From: Aphrophora alni
Lineage: Eukaryota; Arthropoda; Insecta; Hemiptera; Aphrophoridae
DNA: 64,000 bases
Direction: 5' to 3'
Assembly: GCA_963513935.1 (NCBI GenBank)
Contig: OY740768.1
Span: 66,638,231 to 66,702,230 of the forward strand
Under the pieces are notes generated by a model that saw only the letters and a program-made list of their open reading frames with translations, had not been told where the DNA came from and searched no databases. Every line of letters starts with the position of its first letter. Position 1 is the first letter of the stretch. A program made the translations under genes and the position numbers. Positions 13,601 through 28,600 of the stretch are shown here, piece after piece.

Positions 13601-16600
13601 GTTATCTTTACCTCTTCTAAATTAATATATATTTAGATATTTTTAATTTACCTACTAGGACTAATTGTGTGTCCTTTTCATTCTCAGTGCAACTTGGTGT
13701 TTGGTAGTTCTTGTTTTAGAGTATGGCTGTCACTTGGTTTTCCCGATCACGTTTGTATAAGGTCTTTGTTGTTTTGACAACTCAGCCTTAGCTTTACCTT
13801 GGGTTTGATTTGTATGTTAATAGTTTTAGTTTAAGACTTAGATTAAATTACATTTTTCTTTTTTGTTTATGCTCTTGGTGTATCAGTTGATAATGAGAGT
13901 TGGTCCACACTCTCTAAATTGTGTGCATTAATTTTTAGATACATAAATATTGGCAAATTTTCAAATAAATTATACCCTAAATATGAAGAATTCATACTTA
14001 TCCAATTGAATAGTGTAATAATTTAATAATAGTGAGGGTTTGAATTTAATTTATTTTTAACAAAAGAGAAAAATAGTTTGCTCAGCTTATGGGCGCTAGG
14101 TACTGTTTGCTTACCAATTTTGAATAGTTAAAAATTTTAATTTTCCTTAGCTCTAAAATATACTCAGGGTCGTGACTTCTTTTGAAAGTGTACTCCCAAA
14201 TGGTATTCAGGTAAATTAGCAACTCTTTATGTTTTTCTGAAACTGAACATTTTTTATTAAACACATATTATTGAACAAATACATAAATTTATCATTCGAT
14301 ATTATATCCTATTGATTCTAATAAAATTTTGTCTTAAAAAGACTTAAAAGCTTCAATACATGATTCTCTTTGAAATAGTTGCAACTTTAATAAAAATTAT
14401 TTTATTATGAGAACGCTTTGTCTCATTTAATTTTAAATTTATTTTGAATTATTTTTTCATTGAGTTTAAGATTTTATATTACTGTTTTGGAAAATATCCT
14501 TTATCTAAAAAACACTTAAATTTATTAAACAAACAAAAATATTAGATCATCTTAATTATACTTAAAAACTACAATTAATCTTTTTGTGTAAAATAATATT
14601 GTTTCAATTTTATAAAATTGTATTGGTATTGTATGTTGTATATGTTACCACTTTGTAGTAATGTCTAAGATGGACATCCTTTGTAACGTGAAGCCTTTAG
14701 TTGAAGACAGAAATCCGCCATTCCTTGCATTGTGCCTTGGTTGATCGTCTCCATTGTGAATTCACTATTCATAACATCATGTATTCTTTCTTTTCTATTC
14801 ACTTAAAGTTCAGTTAGATAAAAGTCCACTGTCTCTTTTATTAAAAACACCTTTAGAATTGTTCACATGAAACGAATACATTTTTTACCACGTCACGCTT
14901 TTTTATTGCATTGTCCATTTTGCTTTTAAGAAGCCTAACGTCTATTTTTTACAGTTTCTTAAAATGACAACTTCTCAATACTACACACTGTCTTTAATCG
15001 TTCATTTTTTAAATCATCTATCTTTCATTTTAACTCACATTGTTCTACAAAAATTGTACTTTTCCACACACAAAAATACGTTCTGTCCACTCCAGACGTC
15101 TACTTCCGACTCTCCAAAAACCTTGAGTTTGCACGCTTGATTCTAACATGATGCTAGCACAGGGTCCACATTACTAATTTCACGGACATTGCCTAAATCA
15201 TCTTTGCTTGGTAACACACACTCTCACTTTACATACATAAATTTTCATTGAAATAGCAAGTCTATATTAAAACTAAACATTATTTATTTTAAATACATAT
15301 TTCTGGATTCTTATTTTAATTTATCTTCCCCTTATTCTTTGAATGTTATTCACAAACTTTAACTTGACTTACATCGTATACCTTTGAACCAATCATACAA
15401 TTTCTTTTTAGCAACAGCTTATATATTTGCACCAATTCAAAATTCAAAAATTCAAAAACTGTGTATTACAATAGAATGGATTGGATATGTTTATATATTT
15501 TTACTATTTGTAACCACCAATTTTAAATAACAAGCCCAAATGTATTTATGTTCTTTCTAGTGTTTTAATAACTTTGATATTATTTTTTTGATTCTAGATA
15601 GTTAACAAAATATTGAAAATATTACATGTACCAAAGTCTTTGCTCAGAATTACCTATTCATGTAACTACTTTATTTTGAATTAAACAATAGTTTCAACAC
15701 AAATTATTAGTTCTATGTTAACAGATATTAAATGAGTTAGAAGTTATTTTATTTACCATATATTTAATCATTTTACGGTAATTTCATTTTCAGATTAACT
15801 TCTTGGAAAAAACATTGAGATTTGATGTTATGGAGGCTAATTTATTTGCTAGACAAGTAATGGTGAACTTTGGGCATGATGTTCTTGATAACCATTTCTA
15901 TATGCGGATGCAAATTCATAGGTATAATTTATTACTAAAGAATTTTGTTATATATGTTATAATATAAACTGTATCAATCTAGTATTTCTAAAAAGATGTT
16001 GAGATTTCATAAATAGAAACTTAAATAATGATTAACGATTTGTGAAGTTCAAGGTATTTTTGTTGTGCTAAAAATATTTCCTGTTCTTAATAGAATTATG
16101 AATTGTTCCAAGAAAGTTTTGAGAGTGCTAACTAAAATTAAATAGTGTGCTTACAGTCAATGGTTTTAGCAAATTTTTAGTTCGAACTTTGTTAATCATT
16201 GGTTCATAACAGCCTTCACAAACCTTACTCAGAAGAACTGAGGGTAATTTACTAGCCTTTTTACTGAAATAATATAACATGACACATTCCATAAATATCA
16301 TATAGTATGGCATCACAATGGATGTTTGACTGTGGATAAATGAAACTTGCATAGTTCTTGCATTGAAACAAACTTGAGGTTCACTAATCCATTGTCAGTC
16401 ATAAAGTTTTGTAAACTCCATGTCCAGTTCAGATTCAAGTTTGGTATTAAGTTTGCTAAAAATATTTTCTTAATTTCTTTAAGAAATATGAAATAATTAA
16501 AATTGATTACAACTTTGTATAAAATGGGTTACTAAAATTCAAATGATGTTTTTGAGGTTGATTAAACTTTCAACATCTATGGCATGCATCAATCATACCT

Positions 16601-19600
16601 TCGCTTATTTCAAAGTCTACAGCAATGCCAACCTTTTTTATAATTTCAACGACACCTCCCTTTTCCATGGGAACATCCTGTATCGCAATGCAATTACTTC
16701 TGCTATACTGCTCGACATCCTCCAATCTACTCTCCAGCGTCATAATTTTCTCCTTCAAAGCTTTATATTTTCTGTAGTTAGTTTTTCTACTTCTTCCAGA
16801 AACTTATCGACCATCAAAGTTTGCTGTTTAATAGCCTCCATATTTTCTGCTAATTTTTTGCTCTGATTTTCATTTGAGGTGTTAAAATCCTTCACAATTG
16901 TTCACTGGTCTTCCTTTATTTCATTTATGGCATTCATAACATCTTGTAGGCTCAACTTTCCCTCCCCTGCCTGAGTCTCCAACTTCAAACTTTTCCGCCT
17001 TGTAATAGAACAACTCTCGCACCTCCACACTAGATTTTCCACAGATAAATTTTCAATGTCAGCTTTACTAAATTTAACGCAACCACCATGAAAGTGTTTT
17101 TCATAGTCATCAGATTGTATTTTTACATGCTTCGAAGAGATAGATTTCAAACATACATTGCAATTTGCCATTGTGAGAATATAGAATGAGTAAAAAAGTA
17201 TATTAAACACAACAAGCGAAAATATAAAGTTCTACAAAATTTTGAGAACACACAATCAATCGCGAAAACATGCTAAACGCGCACTTTAAACGCTAAGATA
17301 GTCAGGAACAATATAAAGATAAGATAGAACCTCACTGTTCAAATGCTGTCTCATAACTCAAATTATGAGCTCGGTTGAAAAAATTAATTAATATGAAAGT
17401 GCTTACTAGTAAAAATTCAGATGTCCTAAAGGAATACTAATTTAAAACTGTATTTTATCCAAGCCTATTTCTTTTACAATTATGCATACACTTAATTCCC
17501 GCTCTTTCACCATCACAGCTTACACCTTTTAATCTTATATCTTTTAATCATTTGTTGGTGAGATTGGCTTTCCAGAACGAGGTTCGTTTTCAAAATTTTT
17601 TTGCCCTTTTTGAAAGCTTTTTGCCACTTAAAAAGCATAGTTTTCAATCAAATGGCATCTCTATAAGCTTTGGTTAAAGAATCAAATGTCTCGGTGGCAG
17701 ATTTTTTGAGTTTCACACAAAATTTGATAACTTATCATTGTTTGATATTTTTATTTATCACAAGCATTACGAGTTTATAAAACATGACTAACAATAGCTT
17801 ACAAATGACTCAATCAATCCAATTGAAACAATTTTTTCCTAGTTTACATAAAATAAAGGCCCCTAGCCCTTAAATGTTGTAATAGCATTAGGGCCCAAAG
17901 AGATCAAGATTTTATCAAACATATCCATCCAACGAAGGTCATTATCAATGACAATATACATTAACAAGATGATATGATAACAAAATCATATATACCAAAA
18001 TCAGTACACTTACTGTTGGGACCTCCTCCTCACTAATAAAATGAGATTTTTCTATAAACCAGTTATAGAAACATAGTATATCCTTGTCTTACTTTCTATG
18101 TGTTTATACATTAATGACATTAATTTTGAGAAAAAGTACTTTTCCAACTATGGTATATCTATTTATTTTAAGTTTCAATAATTTTAAAAACTGCGTAATA
18201 AAATTATATTTTGAATAGATAATAAAATTCTGATATATACTGTACATATATTTTGGAAATATGAATAGATTTAGTTGCTAGATAAGTAAAAAGTTTTAAA
18301 ATATTTTTTCGAAAAACAAAAACAAAATTCAAACCAAAAAACATAAATAAATCTTCTTTTTTTTTAGTATATTACCAATAAACTTAGGCGATTTCTGGAC
18401 AAAATGATATGCAACACCTTATGCTTTGTCTTCATTAAAATATTTGTATTATTTTTGAAAATACTCGTGCAAACTGCCTAAAAATTCCCACCATTACAGA
18501 AAAAAGGGTTTAACAGTTCTATGGTTAATTCACCAAGCACTTTTGCTGTTATATGCATTTTGTTTTTAATTAAATTGATGTTTTACCATTCCTACTTATA
18601 ACTGTTGATTTGTTTCAGACGAGTGCCTGACGGAGTGCATTTCTTCAACAAAGGTATACGTTTCTTAACTAACCTCCTTCTTACTCACATTGGTAAGTTC
18701 CTCAAAATTATCTCTTTATAGAAATAATTTAGCATTTAAACTGTAATTATAAATTAACACTACTGGATGTTTATAAAGGCTATAAAAGCTATAAACACTT
18801 AGGTAAAACAATAACAATATTTTAATGTTTTATTTATGCATATGAAATGTAACAATTTTGTTATTAAATTATATAAAACAAACAAAATAAGCACACATAC
18901 TTTTAAAGAATGTGTTCAAAGTGCTCCCATTTGTTCACTATTCATCTTTCAATGTGGAAAGCAAAGTTATTGGTGAATGTGATTAAACAATGCTGCACCC
19001 TGTGTAATCTGGAAGCATGCCTTAGTGATCCTTTGCTTGAGATGACATTTTTTTATATTCACCTTTTTGCTTTAAACATTCCCCAAAAACAGAAATTCAG
19101 TGGATCCTACGCAGACACAACATCCAATCAAATTTGGAAAATTAAATACAACCCGTCCCTCACTAACAATAAATAATGTCAGGGACTTCCTTCCTGTAGT
19201 AGGTCAATTTCAGGCAATTACTGATCACCTAACATAGCCAACTATGAATCACCACTCACACTACCTTTAGCTGCCCCCTGATCTTTGGTAGGAAAAAACC
19301 AGTGCGCATTGGTTCATGACCAGTATCAACGTTTTGTACATTCACTTCATCCATTTATGTGAAACAAAGCTTCGTCACTAAATAAGACACAATTTTGTAT
19401 AACTTGGGATTGGTATCCAATGGTTCGGAAAACCATGGACACATTTCATGCGCCAATCAGGATCATCTTCATTAACCCTATTTAGTAATTGTATCTTATA
19501 AAGATGGAACCTTTTTTCCTTTAATATTTTGAAAATTTTTGATGAGATACTGTCACTTCCATTGCATTTTGCTGTGTTGACTTACAATTATTTTTGCAAG

Positions 19601-22600
19601 GACAGTTTCCTTGACTTCAGATACTGAAGGACATTAGAGCGAGGTGTATCAGCCACACTACCAGTTAACTTTTTTTGACAATCTTTGCCACAGAACTAAA
19701 AGTCATTGGGATATCTAATTCTGTATCAGCATAAGTCATATAAAATGGCCTGCCACTTGGCGGCATGAACAGCCTTCATGTCCATTCAGAAAAATGAAAT
19801 CCCCACGTTCATTCATTGTAAGTGTAAACTTTAAGTAATTCACAATATGTGAAACAAGGTTAAATTTTACAATAATATGGCAAATCATATACAAAAACTT
19901 CAGCTGATATCCCTATGTGTCCAGACTTTAACACCATGTATTATCAAAATTTATGTATTAAAAAATTAATTGACCACTTTAATATATAATTTTGAAGGAT
20001 TTAAATTGTTAATCTGTAATATAATACAATTAGCCTATACTTACTAAGTTGATAAATCATGATTTTACCTCTAATTTATAAATTCAAATTAAAAATGAAG
20101 AACAGAGATTAGTTGTCAGGTTGTATTTCCAGTCTATGTATTTTATTTCAATCTTTGTTATATTTTGGTTGATTAAATTGTCTTAATGAGTGGCTACTGG
20201 CTAATGATCCAATTTTTTTTTTAACTGATGACATGTGTTCAGCATTTAATCATCATTTGTCCAATCAAATTAAAAAACATCACCTGATAGCCATTTTTAT
20301 ACATGTGCTTTTTTAAAAATTAATTTGTAAACTAATTAACAAAAATGTCCTTTTAATTTATTCTTTCAATTTTGTCCTTCAAAAGTTACTAAATTGATTG
20401 CTTATTGGTCATTAGTAGTCAAACTTAAAATGGCATAATAAAAACCAAGTATTTTTTATGTTGATATGTTAATTTTCATATAGTAAAACATTAAGTAAAA
20501 TACAAAATTTAAACTGTTTAAAATAAAGTAAATGTTTGTTATAGGTTCTCACTCAATAGATAAAGTTCCTGCTCATACCTTATGTCCAAACCCAGCTCCG
20601 CTTTTTTATTAAAGTAAATATTATTTTAACAATTGTATTTTTTTCTGCTAATTTAACTTATATTCCAATAAGTTGGTTGTATTAGTTGTATATCTCTTAT
20701 TTTGTAATATAGTCTTTAATTAAGGAATAGAAAGTTCTGTGATTCTGATATTTATATGTATGTTTAATATCTACAATTTTACCTTTTTTCAATTGCAAAC
20801 CTTTTCAGATGATGATTCAAATGTATTTATTTATTTACTCAACAGCCATTGAGTGTGGCTTAGTAGTCCAAAATACAAGTTTAAATTATTGATATAACAA
20901 TTTCAACAATAAAATTACTTTTAAAAATAAATTTCAACTGAATATAAAACATTTAACATAGATTATTTAGAAACAATTAAAATAAAAAATAAACATTTAA
21001 GAATGAATTACTAGAATATAACAAATATGGAATAAATAGTATAGGATAAACAATATACTAATAACAATGCCAGATACTGTCTAACGAAATAGAACCCCTT
21101 ACAGACCTGATAATGCTCCACATTTAAATGTAGTTTTGAACAGTTGTTATTTCACGGTGGCTGGTAGCCAATTAACCCATTGGGGGAGGAGATTATAGTA
21201 AGGTGATCAATCACCAGATGTCCCGATTTTGTTGTGACGGTGATTTGTATCAGTTTTGGATTTGACAGAAAATTATTTTTAAATTGCAGGCTTATACTGG
21301 TATTTTAAAATATATCAATAAAAATTGTTAGCAATAATACAAACTATGTATGTGTAATTTAAATAGGTAAATTAGTTTTACTGAAGGAGCCAGAAAATAT
21401 ATGAGTTGTATCATTTTCTCCATTCGTTATGTATGTCCGTGAATCAGTGTTTCTAAGATCTAGCATGAAATAGTTTAACTTAATGTTTTGGTTAAATTTA
21501 AATAACAACTAATTTCAAATTCGTAAAGTGTCATAATTAATAGTTTAATTTGTAATCAACAACAATAATTATTGTATTCACTTACCTCTGAGTCTCAACA
21601 TGTATTCCCCTCCCCCCCCTCCGCCAACATCAGATGTCTTTCAGGAGTGTTAAATTATAGACACTTGGCATGGCCTTCTGGCAGCTGTTAAATTTGGCAG
21701 TTTTGCAAGGTAATTGATTAACATTTTCCTACTTTTTTATTGATAGGTTTTTTGTTTTAATACTTATGTACACAATTGTTTTATATTGCAGGTGCCCGAC
21801 TCAAGTTAACGAAAGGTCTAATAATCCATGCATAAAATATGAAATATTTTACTCACAGTATAAATTGTGACTCTTTTATGACCTTTTTTAGGCCTATAGT
21901 TATTGCTCTGTAATAAATTCGATTCTGACAATGCTTTTTCACACAAAGGTGCTGGATTACTTGAGGAGAATAATTAGGATTTTAATGGTATTCAAAAATA
22001 TTTGGATAAATTTTTTATGTTAAAAGTGCCAAACTGATATAATACATAAGTTTTTGTCTGTTATTTATGCAAAGTTTTTATTTTATTGTTTGGCAATTAC
22101 AAATACAGTATGAATGTTTTTTATATATAATAACACATAATTTACTTTCACTTTTATATAGTATATAGAAAATTATTTGTTGGTAAAAAAACAAAAACAA
22201 ATGATGTTATGTTTTGACGGATGTAAGAGTTTGGGCGTAAAGTCAATCTGAAAAAGTTAGAAATTCTATTTAGTAAAAATAACTAATTACATTACCTTAA
22301 ATTAGTTTTGTACTTAATATATTTTGTGATATTTACTAAATAATATTTCTGCTTTATTAAGTGGCTTGGATATGAAAATGAATAACTATGGTTGTTTCGG
22401 CTTTTTATTCAACCATGGTCACATGCTTCTTTTTGGTAACATTATAACTCGTCACTTTTTTTATAAATAACACAATTACGAACACTGACATGAATTTAAA
22501 AGTTAAAAATATTTTTAAACGAAACTGCCGTAATGCAACCAAAAATAAGTGGATGAGCAGACGTAAGTACATTATACCATATTATAATTTAAAAGCTCTC

Positions 22601-25600
22601 CAGTAAGGTGAAGATTACATAAAAATTCATATTTGTATAAAACTACTTTAACATCACTAAGCCAATTAAAAAATCAAAATAAACAAATATTGTTAAACTG
22701 AAGTCTGCAATATTCACAAAGTAAAATAAAGGGAAATGTGCATTAGTATAACACAATATTCTTCTTTAGGATTTGAAACTTTATTTCGAAGTGCAGGATG
22801 TAATGTGGTGGTAAAAACTTTCACTCAAGTAGTAAATTTTACCACAAAATGATTGTCTATGGTGAAAAACCACTCGCCATCAACTATAAAAAAAGAATTA
22901 AGTCTTTGGCAATATATCCAGAAACAAAACGGATGTAAAAAATGGTTTGGTATTCATGCTCAGGTTTAGAGAAACATGTTTTCTGGACATGAGAAAGGGG
23001 CTCTGTTGTATAATATTAAGTTGTTATATATTAAAATAAAAAAATTTATATGACCACATAAGATATACCAAAGACAATCAGACAGACTGACAATGAAGTA
23101 GTAGGTTGTATTAAAATTAAACGAAAATAATTTGCAAATTACAATATTGTCCATGATATTTATTCGACATAATGAGTTTAGATCTATATAGTTAGGTGCA
23201 CAATTAAAATGTTTTGCGGCCATTTTCATATATTTTGTGTTATTTTACTTTAATTACTTTTTTGAAAGAAAACAATTGTAGTTCATGATTAGTCATACAT
23301 GATGGCAATTTTTCAGTATATACTTTTCTCAAAATTAAAACTTCGATTGATAAATGTTTTTACTACTATAACATGAATGAAATAAGTTTCCAATTACCTA
23401 AGAACAGGCCTTATTTTACAGAGTCTGTCTTCACTATTTATTTCGACATTAGGATCATAATAATGTAAAACTCTTCATACTTCATTTCAGAATCTTCTAA
23501 ATAACTTTCATCTTCACTCACATCGTCATCACTAAAACTATCATTCATTATCATGTTAATTTCTGAATTGCGTAAAGTATCTATTTTACCAAAAACAATA
23601 ACATTTGTCAACCGGAAATGTCTGATGACTTTTGTTTTGTAAACAGGTTAGCCAACATAGAAATACGTATTCAACATTAACATAAAATTCACAACATTAT
23701 AAACTATCATTCTATAACAAAGCTTCAACATTCGATGTTTATACTACAATTTCTGTAGCGTGTGCAATGTTTTGGTCTCCTATGTACATATATAAATTAT
23801 AAGATATAAAAATATAACTACGTTATAAAAAGAATGGGGGTTCAACTATCGGAAAAAATCCAAGTACTAGGTCGGTAAAGCAGATAGTTAATAGGGTAGG
23901 AGAAATCTTTTATGTCGATTTTTGGTCGCCAGAGATATGAGACCGTCTTGTAAGTCTGCGTCTATGGGTTAAATAACTTTGTCACAGTATAGAGAATTGT
24001 TGATACCTCTTTTTGAAGAAACAAAAGCCATGTGGAAATTATCTCTTGACCTTTGACAAGAAATTATAATGGCTTTGAATTTGGTTATTGAAGTGGGTTG
24101 AGAAAATGTGGTTATTGAAATTAGTAGAGAAAATTAATAAAAGAGTTTATAAAAGACAAATACATGGGAAGCCGAGTAAATTATTGCATTTAAATACCTC
24201 TGCATGAGTCAATTTAAAGCTTTAGTTTAAATATAGTTCTTAATGCCTTTTTTGGAACTAAAAAACTCTGTTAGGCTCAGTGGTTTGGTGGCCTTGCACA
24301 CTCATATCATACTTATTTTGGGCATAAAAATATGAGTAATACACCATTAGGCACATTCCTTTGGAGATTAATATTACTTAATGTCGCAGCATGAAAGGGC
24401 ATCTATTTATCCCCTTGTAAACATGGTCTATATGAGACACTGATCAACCACAAGACCCTGAAATTTAGTTACATTAGTAATTACAATTACATTTATTTTT
24501 GTAACATAATTTTTATGTAACATACTAAGAGGGAACTTCTGTGATTTTTGTGGGAAATTTTAGATCACCTTCTTTTGGCTGGCATGAGAGAGAACCATTT
24601 TTTCTTGCTCTACTATTTCCAAAATTAAAACATTTGCGAAAAATGGTTCTTAATCAAAGTTCCAATAATTTTCATTTCAGCCTAATCGGTGATACTCCAC
24701 ACACAACTTAATTCAAATTTTGTTTTCCTAAATTTGTGTATAGGCTACTCATAATTTTTTAAAGAAATGTTTAATCTAACTTAGATATTCCCTGTACGTG
24801 GGTTATGAACTACAACACATACATACTAGATTTTTAATCTTCTTGGTCAAGTGGGTTTTTTAATGATTCTATTGTATGCACATACGAAGGAAGAGACAAT
24901 GGTTTCTTGAAACAGATAAGTTATGCATATATGATCACTTAAAATATGGAAGGTATCTTACAGATATATCCATAACAATTCTTGAATATAGTAAAAGTAT
25001 ATAAATGTCATAAGTGTTGGGGAAAATGTTATTTTTACACAATTATAAAAAGATAAAATAAATCTTTGTATGAAGTTCATTTTAAGCTGTAGAATATGGC
25101 CATCATTTAAAACAATTTAATTTGTTGTAGCTTTGAGTTGGGACCATCCACTTCCTAATCGAATTGATACGTTATTATTAGAAAAGTCAAAACATCTTAG
25201 TTTCAATGAAAACAAACAACTGGATCCTATTATACCTAAAACACCAAAATCACTTAAAATGAAACCAAAGAAAGAGAATTTTAGAAACCAGGATGATCAA
25301 AATCGTCAACAGTCTAATCGTCAGCAACCCAGTCGTCGGCAACATAACCATCAACAACAAATTCGTCAGCAACGCAACCGTCAACAAACCTTGCATAGTG
25401 CTCTACATGAATATCAAGGACCTAAACGTAATAATGGATCTAGAAATCATTCACAACCTCAGCTTTGGATGGGTAAGAATTTTTTGATTGAAATAGGGAC
25501 TTTTCTGTTAATAGGACTATTTATCACTTGCAACACTATTATAGTTATCACTAAACTGATGAAAGCTGTTTTATTATTTTATTTATATTATGTGAGGTTT

Positions 25601-28600
25601 TTGTTGACAATTGTTATTGTATTCAGTATTGAGATTTAGTACCTTACTAATATAGTAAAACCTTATCACTATTGATAGATTAGGCCTTACAGTTATCTGA
25701 ACTAATTAATTTTAAAATCCGTATGTGAGTATTTATTTTGGGCAATTTGAAAGCCAAGATTTTCAGTTGTTTTAAAATAGTTTAGGAAAATCAATTGTGA
25801 AAATGTGATAGGACAGTAGGATAGAACATACAAGAAAAGAGAAGGACAGAGAAATTGTTTTTAGGTTAGAGTTTAATAGGGCTCATAGCCAATTACTTTA
25901 GAGTTCGTATGGATATGAGACCTATGCTTACCTTGGAAAGTGGTCCTTGGTATTACCTAATAGTACACAAATAGAAAAACACATAAAAAACTCTAAAGTT
26001 CTGAAATATTTTTTAAACATTGTTCACTTTCTCGATCAGTGGAGTATAAAAAGAAGACTAAATGTTGTAATTTGGTTACAGAGGATAAAATATTATCTCT
26101 ATCCTCCTCTTTTCTTGTATGTTCTATCCTACTGCCCTATCATATTTTCGCAATGGATCTTCCTAAACTATTTTTAAAATAACTAATTTAAAAATCCTTT
26201 AGAGATACAAATTCATCTTCACTCAAAATATAATGGCTTGGATTATATTTTCATGTGTTTCTAAATATATTTATACATCCTTTAGGAAAACAGTTTGCAG
26301 TTATACCATCAAACATTTCATCTTCATTCAATATATAATGGGTCGGATTATATCTTCTAACCATATTTAATCATTTTTAGGAATACACCGTGCAGTTGTA
26401 GTATCAACAAGTTCATCTACAGTCAAAAAATGATAAGCTCAAATAATCATCCCTACAAAATATGGCTCGTACCATAGTTAAAAATCCTTTAGGAATATAG
26501 CATCAACAAGTTCATCTACAGTCAAAATATGATATCTTAGATTATCTTTATCTGCCTCTTATCATATTTAAACATCCTGCAGGAATACAGCCTGCAGTTA
26601 CTGCATCAAAAATGCATTATCAATCAAAATATGATAGGTCAGATTTATATTCACTGTCCAACCATATTTAAACATCCTTTAGGAATATATGATTAGCCCA
26701 AATTATCTTCCCTGCAAAATCTGCTTTGTACCATATTTAAAAATCCTTAAGTAATACACCCTATGGTTTCAACAATTCGATATTCAGTCAATATATGATA
26801 TCTTGGATTATCTTCATCTATATCTTACCAAATTTAAACATCACGTAGGAATATTCCCTGCATTTATAGCACCAAAAAAATGCATTATCAGTCAAAATAT
26901 GATAGCTGGGATTTGTATTCAACTCCCTTTAACCATATTTAAACATCCTTTAGAAATATATCCTACAGTTTTATATCAACAATTTCATATCGTAAGTCAA
27001 AATAGATAAGCTCAAATTATCTTCTCTTCAAAATTTGCTTTGTAGCATATTTAAAAATCCTTTAGAAAAGAGTGAAATTATAGAGTCAATAATCTCACCT
27101 TCTATCAAAATATAGTGGCTTGGATTATGCTTTTGGGAAAGGGAACAGGATAAAGGATGATTCATCTAAGATTAAGATTAGGGGGTTCTCTAAATTTTAT
27201 GACCCATTGATGAGACAGTTCCCATCTTCTTAGTTCTAAAGGGTTACATTCTGAAGGGAGTGATTTTCTGATTTTTATCGTGATGCATTCATCAACAGTG
27301 ACAACGTTGAGAATTGCTGTGCAATTGATTTCTCTATATCCATGATCTTCACATCATGTCTGTGGCCATTCATCCTGGTGCTTAACCCTTAAAGCCCTAA
27401 GTTAAAATATGGGCTTCCCCTTGCTTAGAACCTTGACCACTTAATACCCCCTCCACCTCAAATGTCTAAAGTTGTTTTGGTCAGCGGCTTTGTCCAGCCT
27501 AACCAAGACACATACAGTCCGCCAAAAGGTTTATAATGCACATAGACACCCTAACCCATTTCATGTGGGTGATTGGGTCATGTGTAGGCAGCAACTAGGG
27601 TTAATGCCAGGTTGATGCCATTGCTCCTTGGCATCATCCTTGCCATGCAATCATCAGCTCCTTTACGACACCGGTTACAGTGACAGTGATCGACTCGATC
27701 TACGGCAAGTAGATGAACACAGCAAATATTTCTCATTTAATGTGGTTTTTTTTTTTTTTTTTTTTCAGCAGATTAAACGTAAACTTTTCCCAACAGTCTA
27801 ATTTCCACCCTGCACTGCGGCTTTCTCGCTTGGCCATGATGATATTAGTTGATAACTTTCCTTCTCTTCTTTCTTCTTTACACACTCATAAATACATGAT
27901 CACCAATCATTTCATTTTATCCTATAGGACAATAACCCTTCTTTGGCTGTTACCAATCCCGCAGGACAAAGTATGGCTAAGGTGCGGTCTACAAGAATGC
28001 ACCTCTATGTAACGGCGCCAGGAGGGTGGTTGCTATTCAAGGAGAACAAATATTTACCTTACACCGAGAGATCAGACTCTGTGCATTGCTGTGAGCCCTT
28101 TTCCTTGTTGTGTGCTGGAGATTGTGCAGTATTTTTCCTCCTGGGGAAACAGTATTTTTTTAATACAGATTTTGTCTTTAACTGTTTCCCAAATTTTTTA
28201 TTATATATGTACGAGTATATTTCTGGAGCGGCTCATGAGTCCGGTTACTCAGCATTCACATTGGCAGATATCACCTATAAGAGTCTCTTCTCACAAACCT
28301 CTTACCTATTCATTTTTCCATTTAACCCATACACACTACACATCCCCCCTCAGGACTTTTTTGACCCCCATTAAAATTCTATTATCATTTTACTTCCCAG
28401 TCCTTACACCCACATTTTATACTAACATTCACAAGTCTTTTTCTTTTACCAATCTTGGTCTGTAAGATTAGTATTATTGTTACTGGATATTTGGTGTGAT
28501 TATGATTAATTTTAGTTAAACTATGTATGCAAGATTGTATTACTTTAGTTGAACTATTGGGTTATGATAAGATTATCTTAATAAATATGCTCTTGGTAAG

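Noticed and set aside
25473..25639. Treating the hydrophobic extension of exon 7 as the true C terminus
   Set aside because: The donor at 25473 is good and its phase fits the last exon at 37078 exactly, so splicing is the better model. The extension is kept only as a possible retained-intron form.
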